This document shows, piece by piece, positions 53,848 to 64,000 of a stretch of DNA of 64,000 nt. The stretch spans positions 248,001 through 312,000 of the forward strand of contig NZ_JAAMFJ010000002.1 in NCBI RefSeq assembly GCF_018437235.1, read 5' to 3'. Numbering within the stretch: the first letter of the stretch is position 1; each line of letters begins with the position of its first letter. The notes under the pieces were generated by a model. That model was not told the DNA's origin. It made no database searches and saw only the letters and a list, made by a program, of their open reading frames with translations. The stretch comes from Fructobacillus papyrifericola. Its GTDB lineage: Bacteria > Bacillota > Bacilli > Lactobacillales > Lactobacillaceae. The translations under genes were made by a program, and so were the position numbers.

Positions 53848-53919
53848 TAGCCCGTGAGAGAATCGAACTCTCGATTCCGCCGTGAAAGGGCAGCGTCTTA
53901 GCCACTTGACCAACGGGCC
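53848..53919 (-). tRNA. tRNA-Glu (anticodon TTC)
   Basis: Cloverleaf of 72 bases: acceptor GGCCCGT/ACGGGCT, D arm GTCAAGTGGCTAAGAC, anticodon stem GCC/GGC with loop CTTTCAC (TTC), T arm GAGAG-TTCGATT-CTCTC, discriminator A. No CCA encoded. Confidence 0.95.
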
Positions 53920-54014
53920 ATGGTCAGTTGTTATTTGGTATTGCTATCAAACAACTATGTTAGTATAGCAAGGCGACGCTACCCTCGTCAATAGAAAAAT
54001 CAAAAAAATTAATT

Positions 54015-54962
54015 TTAATACCAGTGGTACTGACGGTGGTGGGCCAAAGCGGCTTGTGCTGAACCATAACGGTCGGCAATGTATTGCTGCATGGCGTGCA
54101 ACTGTGCTTGGTAATCCGTGCTATCCCCAATGCCGTATGCTTGACGCAGGCTTGGTGACAACTGTCCGATACCAAAGTAAATACCATTGCGGGCGTTGAC
54201 GTTTCCGCCAGATTCCAGCATGATAATCGTCTGCAAGGCATCGTTTTCCGCGTTATCGTCACTTTGCGCTTGGCTGGCAGCTTGTTGTGCTTGTGCATCA
54301 GCCTGAGCCTGTGCTTGAGCAGCTGCTTGCGCTTGTGCCGCTGCCTGGGCGTCCGCTTGGGCCTGTGCATCTGCTTGAGCCTTTTGTTGTGCAGCTTGAT
54401 CAGCTTGTGCTTGGGCAGCTGCTGCTGTTTGGGCGTCCGCTTGACTTTGAGCTGCGCCTGAATCGGCCTGAGCCTGTGAGTCAGCCCCGTTGTTTTGGTT
54501 CTCAGCGGTCGTAGCAGTTGTTGCGGCGGCCGTCTTCAAGACCTGACCAACGGACAGTTGGTTCACGTTTTGGATGTTGTTCCAAGAAGCCAAGTTAGCA
54601 ACGGACGTGTTAAAACGCTGTGCCAAAGTCCACAAGTTATCACCAGACTTCACCGTGTAGGCGTTCGTGTTTGAAGCCCCCGTGGCTTGTGTCTCAGTTG
54701 TCGCTGTCGTTGTGGCTTGGTTCTTTGAAGTAGCCTGCCCGATTACCAGGTTTTCACCCGAATAAATCTGGTCGACGTTTTGGATGTTGTTATCCTTGGC
54801 CAGCTGTGCCACCGTTGTGTTGTACAACTTGGCAATGGCCGTCAACGTTTCCCCTGACTTAATCGTGTGTTGTTGTACCTGGTCGGCAGAAGCAGCTTGA
54901 TGCCCAAGGGCAACCGAACCAGCCAAACCGGCAGCAAATAACAACTTATTTTTAATTGTCAT
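54015..54962 (-). CDS. Secreted LysM protein with Ala/Gln-rich linker and lysozyme-like C-terminus
   Basis: Peptidoglycan-binding extracellular protein of 315 residues. A signal peptide (about 1-27, ending in HQAASA) is followed by two LysM domains (about 30-75, HTIKSGETLTAIAKLYNTTV; about 100-145, YTVKSGDNLWTLAQRFNTSV). A linker of about 75 residues is almost only Ala, Gln and Asp repeats. The C-terminal 75 residues contain IIMLESGGNVNARNG and FGIGQLSPSLRQAYG, as in transglycosylase-like resuscitation/lysozyme domains with a catalytic Glu in LESGG. An AAAGGAGA site precedes the ATG. It probably remodels or binds the cell wall. Confidence 0.88.
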   Translation of the reverse strand: MTIKNKLLFAAGLAGSVALGHQAASADQVQQHTIKSGETLTAIAKLYNTTVAQLAKDNNIQNVDQIYSGENLVIGQATSKNQATTTATTETQATGASNTNAYTVKSGDNLWTLAQRFNTSVANLASWNNIQNVNQLSVGQVLKTAAATTATTAENQNNGADSQAQADSGAAQSQADAQTAAAAQAQADQAAQQKAQADAQAQADAQAAAQAQAAAQAQAQADAQAQQAASQAQSDDNAENDALQTIIMLESGGNVNARNGIYFGIGQLSPSLRQAYGIGDSTDYQAQLHAMQQYIADRYGSAQAALAHHRQYHWY

Positions 54963-55085
54963 ATCGTATTCTCCTTTTCTATGACTCATTTCGGAAAATG
55001 GTCCACTCCCCGAAATTACTCTTACCTTTATCATACGCTTTCAAAGATTAAGTACCGATTAAATAAGGGATAAGAAAGTCTAAAG

Positions 55086-55116
55086 AAAAAAGAAGACTAG
55101 CTAAGCTAGTCTTCTT
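55086..55116 (-). terminator. Terminator of the atp operon
   Basis: AAGAAGACTAGCTTAGCTAGTCTTCTT-type perfect hairpin (arms AAGAAGACTAGC and GCTAGTCTTCTT) followed by a T run. Confidence 0.9.
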
Positions 55117-55122
55117 CCTAAA

Positions 55123-55566
55123 TTAACGATTGCCTTGAACGGATCCCACGTGAATTCGGTTAATGGCCCGCATCAAAGCGACGTGCGCCATATCAATTTC
55201 GCGTTGGTTCTTCACTTCCTGTGCCTGTGCCAAACGGTCTTCCGCCCGCTTCTTCGCGTTTTGTGCACGGTTGATGTCTATATCATCCGCCACTTCAGCT
55301 GAATCAGCAATCACAGTCAACAGGTTGTTTGAAAATTCCGCCACACCGCCATTAACGGCAAGCGATCGCTTTTGATCGTCTTTTTTAACAATCATTTCAT
55401 CAATGGCTAAAGCCGCCAAAATTGGTTCGTGGCCCGCCATGATTCCCAACTGGCCACCCTTAGTGTTAATAACCGCAATTTCAGCACCTGCTTGGTCATA
55501 AATTTGACCTTCAGGTGTCACGATTTTAACAGTGATACCAGTCTTTTCTTGTGTTTGTTCAGCCAT
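55123..55566 (-). CDS. atpC: ATP synthase F1 subunit epsilon
   Basis: Inhibitory and coupling subunit of the F1 rotor. The 147 residues have the beta-sandwich (VKIVTPEGQIYDQAGAEIAV, KGGQLGIMAGHEPILAAL) and the C-terminal helical hairpin (ARAQNAKKRAEDRLAQAQ-like). Last gene of the atp operon. Confidence 0.96.
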   Translation of the reverse strand: MAEQTQEKTGITVKIVTPEGQIYDQAGAEIAVINTKGGQLGIMAGHEPILAALAIDEMIVKKDDQKRSLAVNGGVAEFSNNLLTVIADSAEVADDIDINRAQNAKKRAEDRLAQAQEVKNQREIDMAHVALMRAINRIHVGSVQGNR

Positions 55567-55577
55567 GGATTACCCCC

Positions 55578-57005
<1,428 letters not shown>

Positions 57006-57026
57006 TCAAACACCGCCATCATATAC

Positions 57027-57944
57027 TTATTCCAGTGCAACCATACCACCGGTAATTTCGGTGATTTCGGTCGTGATTTGCGATTGACGGGCCCGGTTAT
57101 ATTGCAAACCAAGCGTTGAAATCAAATCATCAGCAGAATCAGTTGCAGACGACATGGCCGTTGATGAAGCGGCGTGCTCGGCAGTTTTTGCATCGAGCAA
57201 GGCTTCAAAGACCAACGATTGAATGTACTGTGGCAAAACCACGTTCAAAACCGTCGTCGTATCTGGCTCCGAATCATAAGCGGAATTCGTTTGGAAGGAC
57301 TGTTCACGTCCATCCGCGCCCTCTTCCACCCTGGCTTCCTCGACCACTTCCTTTGTCAAAGGCAGGAGCTGAACGTTTCGTTGGTCAGCCTGCAAACGGT
57401 TAACAAAGTGGTTATAAACCAAGTGAAGGGAGTCAAAAGCTTCTGATTCGTACAGGGAAATCACCGTTTTCAGGACTTGGCGAACCTCGTTAAAGGTTGG
57501 TACGTCCGAAATCCCGCGGTGATCCAAGGCAACGGTAAAGCCACGCTTCTTATAAAAGTCGGCCCCGTTACCCCCGATTGCCAAAATAACCGTATTGTCT
57601 GGGGTTAAGTTTTGTTCTTTCATCAAGGCGTTTGTCTTCTTGATGATATTGGCGTTATATGAACCGACCAAACCACGATCAGAAGTCACCAAGAGCAAAC
57701 CAGTCTTTTTGATTGGTCGCTTGGCTACCATTGGTAAGTGGGAAGAATCAACGTTGTCCAAAACATGGGCTTCAATCAAGTGGGAAACCACCGCCTTTAA
57801 GCGGTAGGCATACTCGTGATAACCAGTCGTTGAACGTTGAATCTGACTCAACTTGGCCGTCGAGACCATTTGCATGGCCGAGGTAATCTGACGGGTCTTT
57901 TTCGTCGAGGCAATACGCCGTTTAATGTCTTGTAAAGAAGCCAT
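57027..57944 (-). CDS. atpG: ATP synthase F1 subunit gamma
   Basis: Central rotor shaft. The 305-residue protein has the N-terminal helix [20 protein letters not shown] and the C-terminal helix with [20 protein letters not shown], which form the coiled coil. A segment around 205-225 ([20 protein letters not shown]) is longer than in many species. Confidence 0.97.
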   Translation of the reverse strand: MASLQDIKRRIASTKKTRQITSAMQMVSTAKLSQIQRSTTGYHEYAYRLKAVVSHLIEAHVLDNVDSSHLPMVAKRPIKKTGLLLVTSDRGLVGSYNANIIKKTNALMKEQNLTPDNTVILAIGGNGADFYKKRGFTVALDHRGISDVPTFNEVRQVLKTVISLYESEAFDSLHLVYNHFVNRLQADQRNVQLLPLTKEVVEEARVEEGADGREQSFQTNSAYDSEPDTTTVLNVVLPQYIQSLVFEALLDAKTAEHAASSTAMSSATDSADDLISTLGLQYNRARQSQITTEITEITGGMVALE

Positions 57945-57955
57945 CTTGCCTCCTT

Positions 57956-59482
<1,527 letters not shown>

Positions 59483-59485
59483 TCA

Positions 59486-60028
59486 CTAACCTAGTAACTC
59501 TGCCTGTAATTTGGCAATCTTTGTCTTCAGCGATCCGTCAATCAAAATTGACTTGGATTGCATGGACACGCCGGCCAACAAGTCGGGCAAAACCCGATAG
59601 CTTGCTTCGACCTTCTTGGCACCGCTTTGCTTTTGAAAGGCGTCTTCCAACCGCTTCTTCTGATCATCATCAACTGCCACGGCAGTTGTGATTGTCACGG
59701 ATTGAATTCCTTGACGATCCTGATATAAATCAACGAAACGCTTTGAAACGTCTTCCAAGAGGGCGAAGTGATGGTGGCTTAACAAAATTTTCGTTAAGTT
59801 CACCACCGCTTGATCGGCACCCTTTGTTAACGTGTCCAATAAGGAGACTTGGTCTTCTTCTGAAATCGTTTGGGCGGATAGCAGGGCCGTTAATTTCGGT
59901 TCGCTTGCTACCACGTCGACAACGGTTTTCAAGTCAGCCAGTAGGCTGTCAAAAGAATCTTGGTCTTCGCCGTATGCCAAGAGCGCCTTGGCGTATTGGT
60001 CGACGACTTTTTCTTTCTTGTTAGCCAT
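59486..60028 (-). CDS. atpH: ATP synthase F1 subunit delta
   Basis: Links the F1 head to the b-subunit stator. The 180-residue protein begins VVDQYAKALLAYGEDQDS, and the C-terminal domain has VTITTAVAVDDDQKKRLEDA and SILIDGSLKTKI, as in the OSCP/delta family. Confidence 0.96.
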   Translation of the reverse strand: MANKKEKVVDQYAKALLAYGEDQDSFDSLLADLKTVVDVVASEPKLTALLSAQTISEEDQVSLLDTLTKGADQAVVNLTKILLSHHHFALLEDVSKRFVDLYQDRQGIQSVTITTAVAVDDDQKKRLEDAFQKQSGAKKVEASYRVLPDLLAGVSMQSKSILIDGSLKTKIAKLQAELLG

Positions 60029-60037
60029 CTGTCCTCC

Positions 60038-60544
60038 TTACTGCTGACCTAATTCTGCCAAATAGGCATCGATTAAGGCCCGCTGATCATCCGCAGATAA
60101 TTCTTTTTGAATCAACTTGGATGCAATTTGTACGGACAAGTCCGCCACGTCTTTTTTCGCCGTGTTCATTGCATCGTCCTTCATCTGAGCAGCATCTTCT
60201 TCGGCTGATTGGCGCATGCCAGCAACCTGCGTGTTTGCTGCTTGAATCAGGGAGTCGGATTGTTCCTTGGCGGATTTCTTCGCCGTCGCAATCAATTGGC
60301 TGGCCTGATCTTTTGATTGGGCCAGTTCCTTAACTCGTTGATCAACCAAGGATGCGGCGTCTTGACTCTTTTGAGCCGCCTCGTCCAAGTCCTTGTTAAT
60401 CTTATCTGCTCGTTGGTCCAAAACCTGTGTTAAAGGTCCGTAGGCCACCTTCTTCAGGATGAGCATCAGTAGGAGGAAGGCGACGATAATAAAGACCATA
60501 TCACCAAGTGGCATTGCCTTTGTCATAATTAATGTTTGCGCCAT
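60038..60544 (-). CDS. atpF: ATP synthase F0 subunit b
   Basis: Peripheral stalk. The 168 residues have one N-terminal membrane helix (GDMVFIIVAFLLLMLILKKV, about 13-32), followed by a long charged Ala/Lys/Gln-rich helix that dimerises as a coiled coil. Confidence 0.96.
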   Translation of the reverse strand: MAQTLIMTKAMPLGDMVFIIVAFLLLMLILKKVAYGPLTQVLDQRADKINKDLDEAAQKSQDAASLVDQRVKELAQSKDQASQLIATAKKSAKEQSDSLIQAANTQVAGMRQSAEEDAAQMKDDAMNTAKKDVADLSVQIASKLIQKELSADDQRALIDAYLAELGQQ

Positions 60545-60568
60545 CTTCTATCTCCTCTAAAGGTCCTC

Positions 60569-60808
<240 letters not shown>

Positions 60809-60884
60809 TTAAATACGAAAGAGCTTTCTTCTTTACTATTGGATGATAACGGTCCCCCGCGTCTGCAAGATCAGCAGTCAGTTC

Positions 60885-61601
60885 CTATTCTTCACCCGAC
60901 AACTGGGCCGTGAAGACAGCCGTCAACATCACGAAGACGTAGGCCTGGATCCCACCGATCAATAATGAGAAGGCCTGCCAGGCCATTTCAAGCGGCAAGG
61001 CGGCAATCCAGCCGAAGCCGTGTAATGAAAAGGCCATGCTTGCCAACAAGTTCAACATCAGCTCACCCGCAAAGATGTTTCCAAAGAGTCGCAGTGCCAG
61101 CGTCAAGAAGTTGGTCACTTGTTCGACTACGTTTAGCGGAAACATCGCTGCGTATGGCTTCAAAAACATGTTCTTCAGATAGCCACCAAAACCAAGCGTT
61201 TTAATTCCGGTTGCGTGGGCTAGCGTCAAGGACATGATAGCCAAACTAAAGGCGATGAGTGGATCAGCCGTTGGCGATTTAATCAAGGTGACGTCAGAGG
61301 CGTTCTTCACCTGAAGAAGGAGGCCCATTTCGTTTGAAACGACCAAGAACAAGAACAGGGTAAAGCCGTAAAGCCCAAACTGACGAGCGAGATTATTCGG
61401 CAACTGGTCGCCCAAGATTCCTCTTATAAAGTCCAAAACGTATTCAATGACGTTTTGACCACGACTCGGCCGAATGGCCACTTTCCGTGTGAGAAAGACT
61501 GCCAACAAGACAACAACGGTCATCGCCAGTAAAGTCGAAAGCACTGTTGTCCAGGTGAAAGTCAAACCCAGGAAAGAAAAGGTTGATGTCGCTTCATCCA
61601 T
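60885..61601 (-). CDS. atpB: ATP synthase F0 subunit a
   Basis: Proton-channel stator subunit. The 238 residues have five to six membrane helices with the essential Arg in the segment TLALRLFGNIFAGELMLNLL (about 166-185) and the QAYVFVMLTAVFTAQ end. First gene of the operon, expressed from the promoter at 61672-61700. Confidence 0.97.
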   Translation of the reverse strand: MDEATSTFSFLGLTFTWTTVLSTLLAMTVVVLLAVFLTRKVAIRPSRGQNVIEYVLDFIRGILGDQLPNNLARQFGLYGFTLFLFLVVSNEMGLLLQVKNASDVTLIKSPTADPLIAFSLAIMSLTLAHATGIKTLGFGGYLKNMFLKPYAAMFPLNVVEQVTNFLTLALRLFGNIFAGELMLNLLASMAFSLHGFGWIAALPLEMAWQAFSLLIGGIQAYVFVMLTAVFTAQLSGEE

Positions 61602-61671
61602 CGGTTTTCTCCTTTCTGCATGTTTCTATTTTGACGCAAGACATCATCTTCTACCTCAAAATATACCCCCA

Positions 61672-61700
61672 ATAATACGCCCACTATTTTCTAAATACAA
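61672..61700 (-). promoter_or_regulatory. Promoter of the atp operon
   Basis: TTGTAT (61695-61700) and TATTAT (61672-61677) with 17-base spacing on the minus strand, about 65 bases before atpB. Confidence 0.75.
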
Positions 61701-61749
61701 GTGATTTTGTGCTTATTTCACAACAAAAAAGGGAAGATTTTTTTCTTCT

Positions 61750-61826
61750 GCCTTTTTATGCAACAGAAACGAATTTCTGTTGTTGAAATGCCATAAAAAG
61801 GCTTTATTAAGCCTTTTATAACAATA
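61750..61826. repeat. Nested inverted repeats between uraA and atpB
   Basis: GCCTTTTTATG (61750-61760) pairs with CATAAAAAGGC (61792-61802), and inside it CAACAGAAA (61761-61769) pairs with TTTCTGTTG (61774-61782), leaving a nine-base bulge. The right arm overlaps a second hairpin AAAAGGCTT-AATA-AAGCCTTTT on the minus strand (about 61797-61822), the likely uraA terminator. The two structures are mutually exclusive. The rest of 61602-61945 is AT-rich and holds only the atp promoter. Confidence 0.7.
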
Positions 61827-61945
61827 AAATTAAAATTTAAGGCCTTCGTATTTTACAAAAAACGCGTAAAATAAAGGACATTTTTTTGCTTTTTGTGAAT
61901 TATTATCCAAACAATGATAAAAAAATCATGTGTTTTTAAAGCGCC

Positions 61946-63232
61946 TTATTTGGCCGCTCTTCCTTCCTTTGGGAGCAGGAGGTTTAGGATAACCCCCAGC
62001 ACCGTTGCCAGTGCCACACCGGAAAAGTCCACTTGGGAGGAAAGGGCCAAATGGAAGTTTCCAATTCCAATCACCATGACCGGTCCGGCAATTAATAAGT
62101 TTCGCTTCTGACTGTAGTTGACCTTGTTGTCCACCAAAACCTGCAGACCGGCCGTGGCAATCACACCGTAAAGCATTAATCCGACACCACCGGTCACAGC
62201 GGCTGGAACGGATTGGATCATGGCCGACAGCTTGCCAATGAAGGCAAAGCCAGAAGCCAAAACAGCGGCTCCACCAATGACCCAGACCGAATAAACCTTG
62301 GACAGCTGCATCACCCCGATGTTTTCACCATAGGAGGTCACGGCAGGACCGCCGACCAAACCAGCAAAGACGGAGGCTAAACCATCGCCTGCAAGCGTCT
62401 TGTTCAAACCGGGATCCACGAAAAAGTCATGCCCCGTAATCTTCTTCAAGACCAGCAAGTGACCCAGGTGTTCCGAGAGCGTGACCAAAACCAGCGGAAC
62501 CATGGTCAACATGGCCAATGGGTAGAAGGCCCCGTCAAAGTGCCCGTGGTTCATAAAGAGAAAGTCGAACTTTGGCATTGAAAACCAGTCGGCGCTTTGC
62601 ACAGGAGACAAGTCGACCAAGCCAAAGACCAAGGCCAGGCAATAGCCAAAGGCAATCCCAATTAAAACCGGAATCATACCAAGAAAGCCCTTTAGGTATT
62701 GGTTACTAAAAATCATCACCAGTAGCGTCAAAGACGCAACCAAAAAGGCCCGCCAATCGTAGTGCCCGTTAATTTGTGTACCGGACTGAGCCGCCGTTTC
62801 CGCTAGGGAAAGACCAATCACCATGATGACCGGTCCGACGACTTCGGGTGGAAAGATTTTGTCCATAAAGCCGGTTCCGACTTTGGCAACGATTAAGGCG
62901 ATGACCAGGTAGGATAAACCAACGGCCACAACGCCCTGCCCAACTGCCGGATAGCCAAAGGTTTTTAAAAGGGAGGTCATCGGAATGATAAAGGCGAAGG
63001 AAGAGCCCATGTAGGCTGGAACCCGGCCCCTTGTCACGAGTAAGTGAATCAGCGTTCCGATTCCAGATGAAAAGAGTGCCACGCCGGGATTCAGACCAAC
63101 CAACAAGGGCACGAGAATCGTCGCACCAAACATCGAAAAGAGATGTTGCAGTGACAAGCCAACTAGTGTTGGAAAGGGTGGTCGTTCATAAAGTGAGTAG
63201 CGTGGGGCGTTATTGTCGTTTTTTGCTTGCAT
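61946..63232 (-). CDS. uraA: Uracil/xanthine permease, NCS2 family
   Basis: Proton-coupled nucleobase importer. The 428-residue protein has about 12-14 helices; VGLSLQHLFSMFGATILVPL near the start, a helix-10 motif VTLSEHLGHLLVL (Glu-His) and PAVTSYGENIGVMQLSK with the conserved Glu/Asn. Uracil is the most likely substrate; xanthine is possible. No PyrR-binding leader was seen upstream. Confidence 0.93.
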   Translation of the reverse strand: MQAKNDNNAPRYSLYERPPFPTLVGLSLQHLFSMFGATILVPLLVGLNPGVALFSSGIGTLIHLLVTRGRVPAYMGSSFAFIIPMTSLLKTFGYPAVGQGVVAVGLSYLVIALIVAKVGTGFMDKIFPPEVVGPVIMVIGLSLAETAAQSGTQINGHYDWRAFLVASLTLLVMIFSNQYLKGFLGMIPVLIGIAFGYCLALVFGLVDLSPVQSADWFSMPKFDFLFMNHGHFDGAFYPLAMLTMVPLVLVTLSEHLGHLLVLKKITGHDFFVDPGLNKTLAGDGLASVFAGLVGGPAVTSYGENIGVMQLSKVYSVWVIGGAAVLASGFAFIGKLSAMIQSVPAAVTGGVGLMLYGVIATAGLQVLVDNKVNYSQKRNLLIAGPVMVIGIGNFHLALSSQVDFSGVALATVLGVILNLLLPKEGRAAK

Positions 63233-63256
63233 GATGCGCTCCTGTTTTCCTGCAGA

Positions 63257-63297
63257 AAAAGCCCACTAAAACGTGAGTTTCAGTAGGCTTTTTATTT
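63257..63297 (-). terminator. Terminator of gpmA
   Basis: AAAAAGCCTACTGAAAC/GTTTTAGTGGGCTTTTT stem with a T run after gpmA. Confidence 0.85.
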
Positions 63298-64000
63298 TTA
63301 CTTCAACGTCTTCTTGTCGTTAATTGACAAATCAGCGTTCAAATCATATACGATTGGTTGTCCGTTGGCAATTTCAACGTTCAAAATGTCATCATCAGAG
63401 ATCTTTTCCAAGTGCTTAACCAAGGCACGGAGTGAGTTTCCGTGGGCAGCGATGACAACGTCCTTGCCAGCTTCCAAGTCCTTCTTGATCTTTTCATCAA
63501 AGAAAGGCAAAACACGTTCCAAAGTAACCTTCAAGTTTTCACCCAATGGCAATTCACCGTAAGGAACATCGGCATAGCGAGCGTCAAAAGCAGGGTAAGT
63601 CTTACCCTGTACTTCAACTGTTTCTTCGTAGTTTTCAAGCAATGGAGGCAAAACATCGTATGAACGACGCCAGATGTGAACCTGTTCGTCTCCCCACTTC
63701 TTAGCGGCTTCCGCCTTGTTTTGTCCCTGCAAAGCACCGTAGTGACGTTCGTTTAGACGCCATGACTTTTCTTCTGGAACGTAAAGTTGACCAGCTTCTT
63801 CCAAAGCGTAGTGCAAAGTCGTGATAGCACGAGTCAAAACTGACGTGTAGGCTTGGTCAAAGGCAATCCCTTCTTGCTTCAACAATTCACCCGCGTGCTT
63901 GGCTTGTTCAATTCCTTGTTCAGACAACTTCGTGTCCACCCAACCGTTAAACAAGTTCAATGCGTTCCATTCACTTTGTCCGTGACGGATCAAAACTAAT
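63298..64000 (-). CDS. gpmA: 2,3-bisphosphoglycerate-dependent phosphoglycerate mutase (5' end outside window)
   Basis: Interconverts 3- and 2-phosphoglycerate in glycolysis. The visible 234 codons start [12 protein letters not shown] (phosphohistidine in RHG), then [28 protein letters not shown], and [17 protein letters not shown] (second catalytic His). Only the first few residues of the protein lie beyond 64000. Confidence 0.97.
   Translation of the reverse strand, partial: LVLIRHGQSEWNALNLFNGWVDTKLSEQGIEQAKHAGELLKQEGIAFDQAYTSVLTRAITTLHYALEEAGQLYVPEEKSWRLNERHYGALQGQNKAEAAKKWGDEQVHIWRRSYDVLPPLLENYEETVEVQGKTYPAFDARYADVPYGELPLGENLKVTLERVLPFFDEKIKKDLEAGKDVVIAAHGNSLRALVKHLEKISDDDILNVEIANGQPIVYDLNADLSINDKKTLK

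Noticed and set aside
53960-54370. Basic open frame overlapping the LysM protein gene
   Set aside because: Shadow of the Ala/Gln repeat; composition is unnatural and the LysM frame has signal peptide and domains.

Overview
The window looks like a piece of a lactic acid bacterium chromosome of the Leuconostoc/Fructobacillus group. This rests on gene order (rlmB - sigma factor - rpmG - secE - nusG - rplK - rplA - rplJ - rplL and rpoB - rpoC), tRNA genes with no encoded CCA, an L-2-hydroxyisocaproate dehydrogenase close to the Weissella enzyme as I remember it, and an Ala/Gln-rich LysM protein. Base composition looks higher in GC than typical Leuconostoc, which favours Fructobacillus; I did not compute it and the genus is an inference. 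Almost all genes lie on the minus strand. There is no phage, IS element, CRISPR array or plasmid gene.

Layout. 1-5000: valS behind a T-box leader, then three small envelope proteins of unknown role. 5000-10500: nucleoside transporter, a nicotinamide riboside transporter (pnuC) behind a candidate NAD-II-type pseudoknot, and a polar amino acid ABC transporter. 10500-16900: 2-hydroxyacid dehydrogenase, small metabolic and hypothetical genes, tRNA-Ser, nnrE, rlmH, an intergenic cluster of DnaA boxes (15499-15724), a D,D-carboxypeptidase and tRNA-Lys. 16975-19903: an unusual four-gene unit, ribB - acyltransferase/TPR - TPR - XRE regulator. 20019-20897: a ROK fructokinase interrupted by an in-frame TAG. 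21100-29930: a long housekeeping unit (rsmC-like, tadA, 4.5S RNA, dnaX, recR, yaaL, tmk, darA, holB, rsmI, acyl-ACP thioesterase, galE). 30000-35250: ribosomal protein, nusG/secE, sigma factor and RNA maturation genes. 36000-43300: rpoC and rpoB. 43600-49100: TauE-type exporter and a Bce-type two-component/ABC peptide-resistance module on the plus strand. 49100-53700: lysine permease under a lysine riboswitch, a membrane protein, trpS and a PanE-family reductase. 53800-55000: tRNA-Glu and a LysM protein. 55100-61600: the complete atpBEFHAGDC operon. 61900-64000: uracil permease and the partial gpmA.

Common threads. RNA-level control is prominent: T-box (valS), lysine riboswitch, L10 leader, candidate NAD-II element, a terminator-like hairpin in the rpoB leader, and a hairpin between the ribosome binding site and start codon of nusG. 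The most interesting protein-level signal is the loss of structural zinc sites from three core machines: RpoC lacks all four cysteines of its second zinc site, and DnaX and HolB both lack the zinc-binding module of clamp-loader subunits, while RecR, TadA, L33, a CHY protein and the first RpoC zinc site keep theirs. The best candidate for an undescribed system is the ribB-acyltransferase-TPR-regulator unit.
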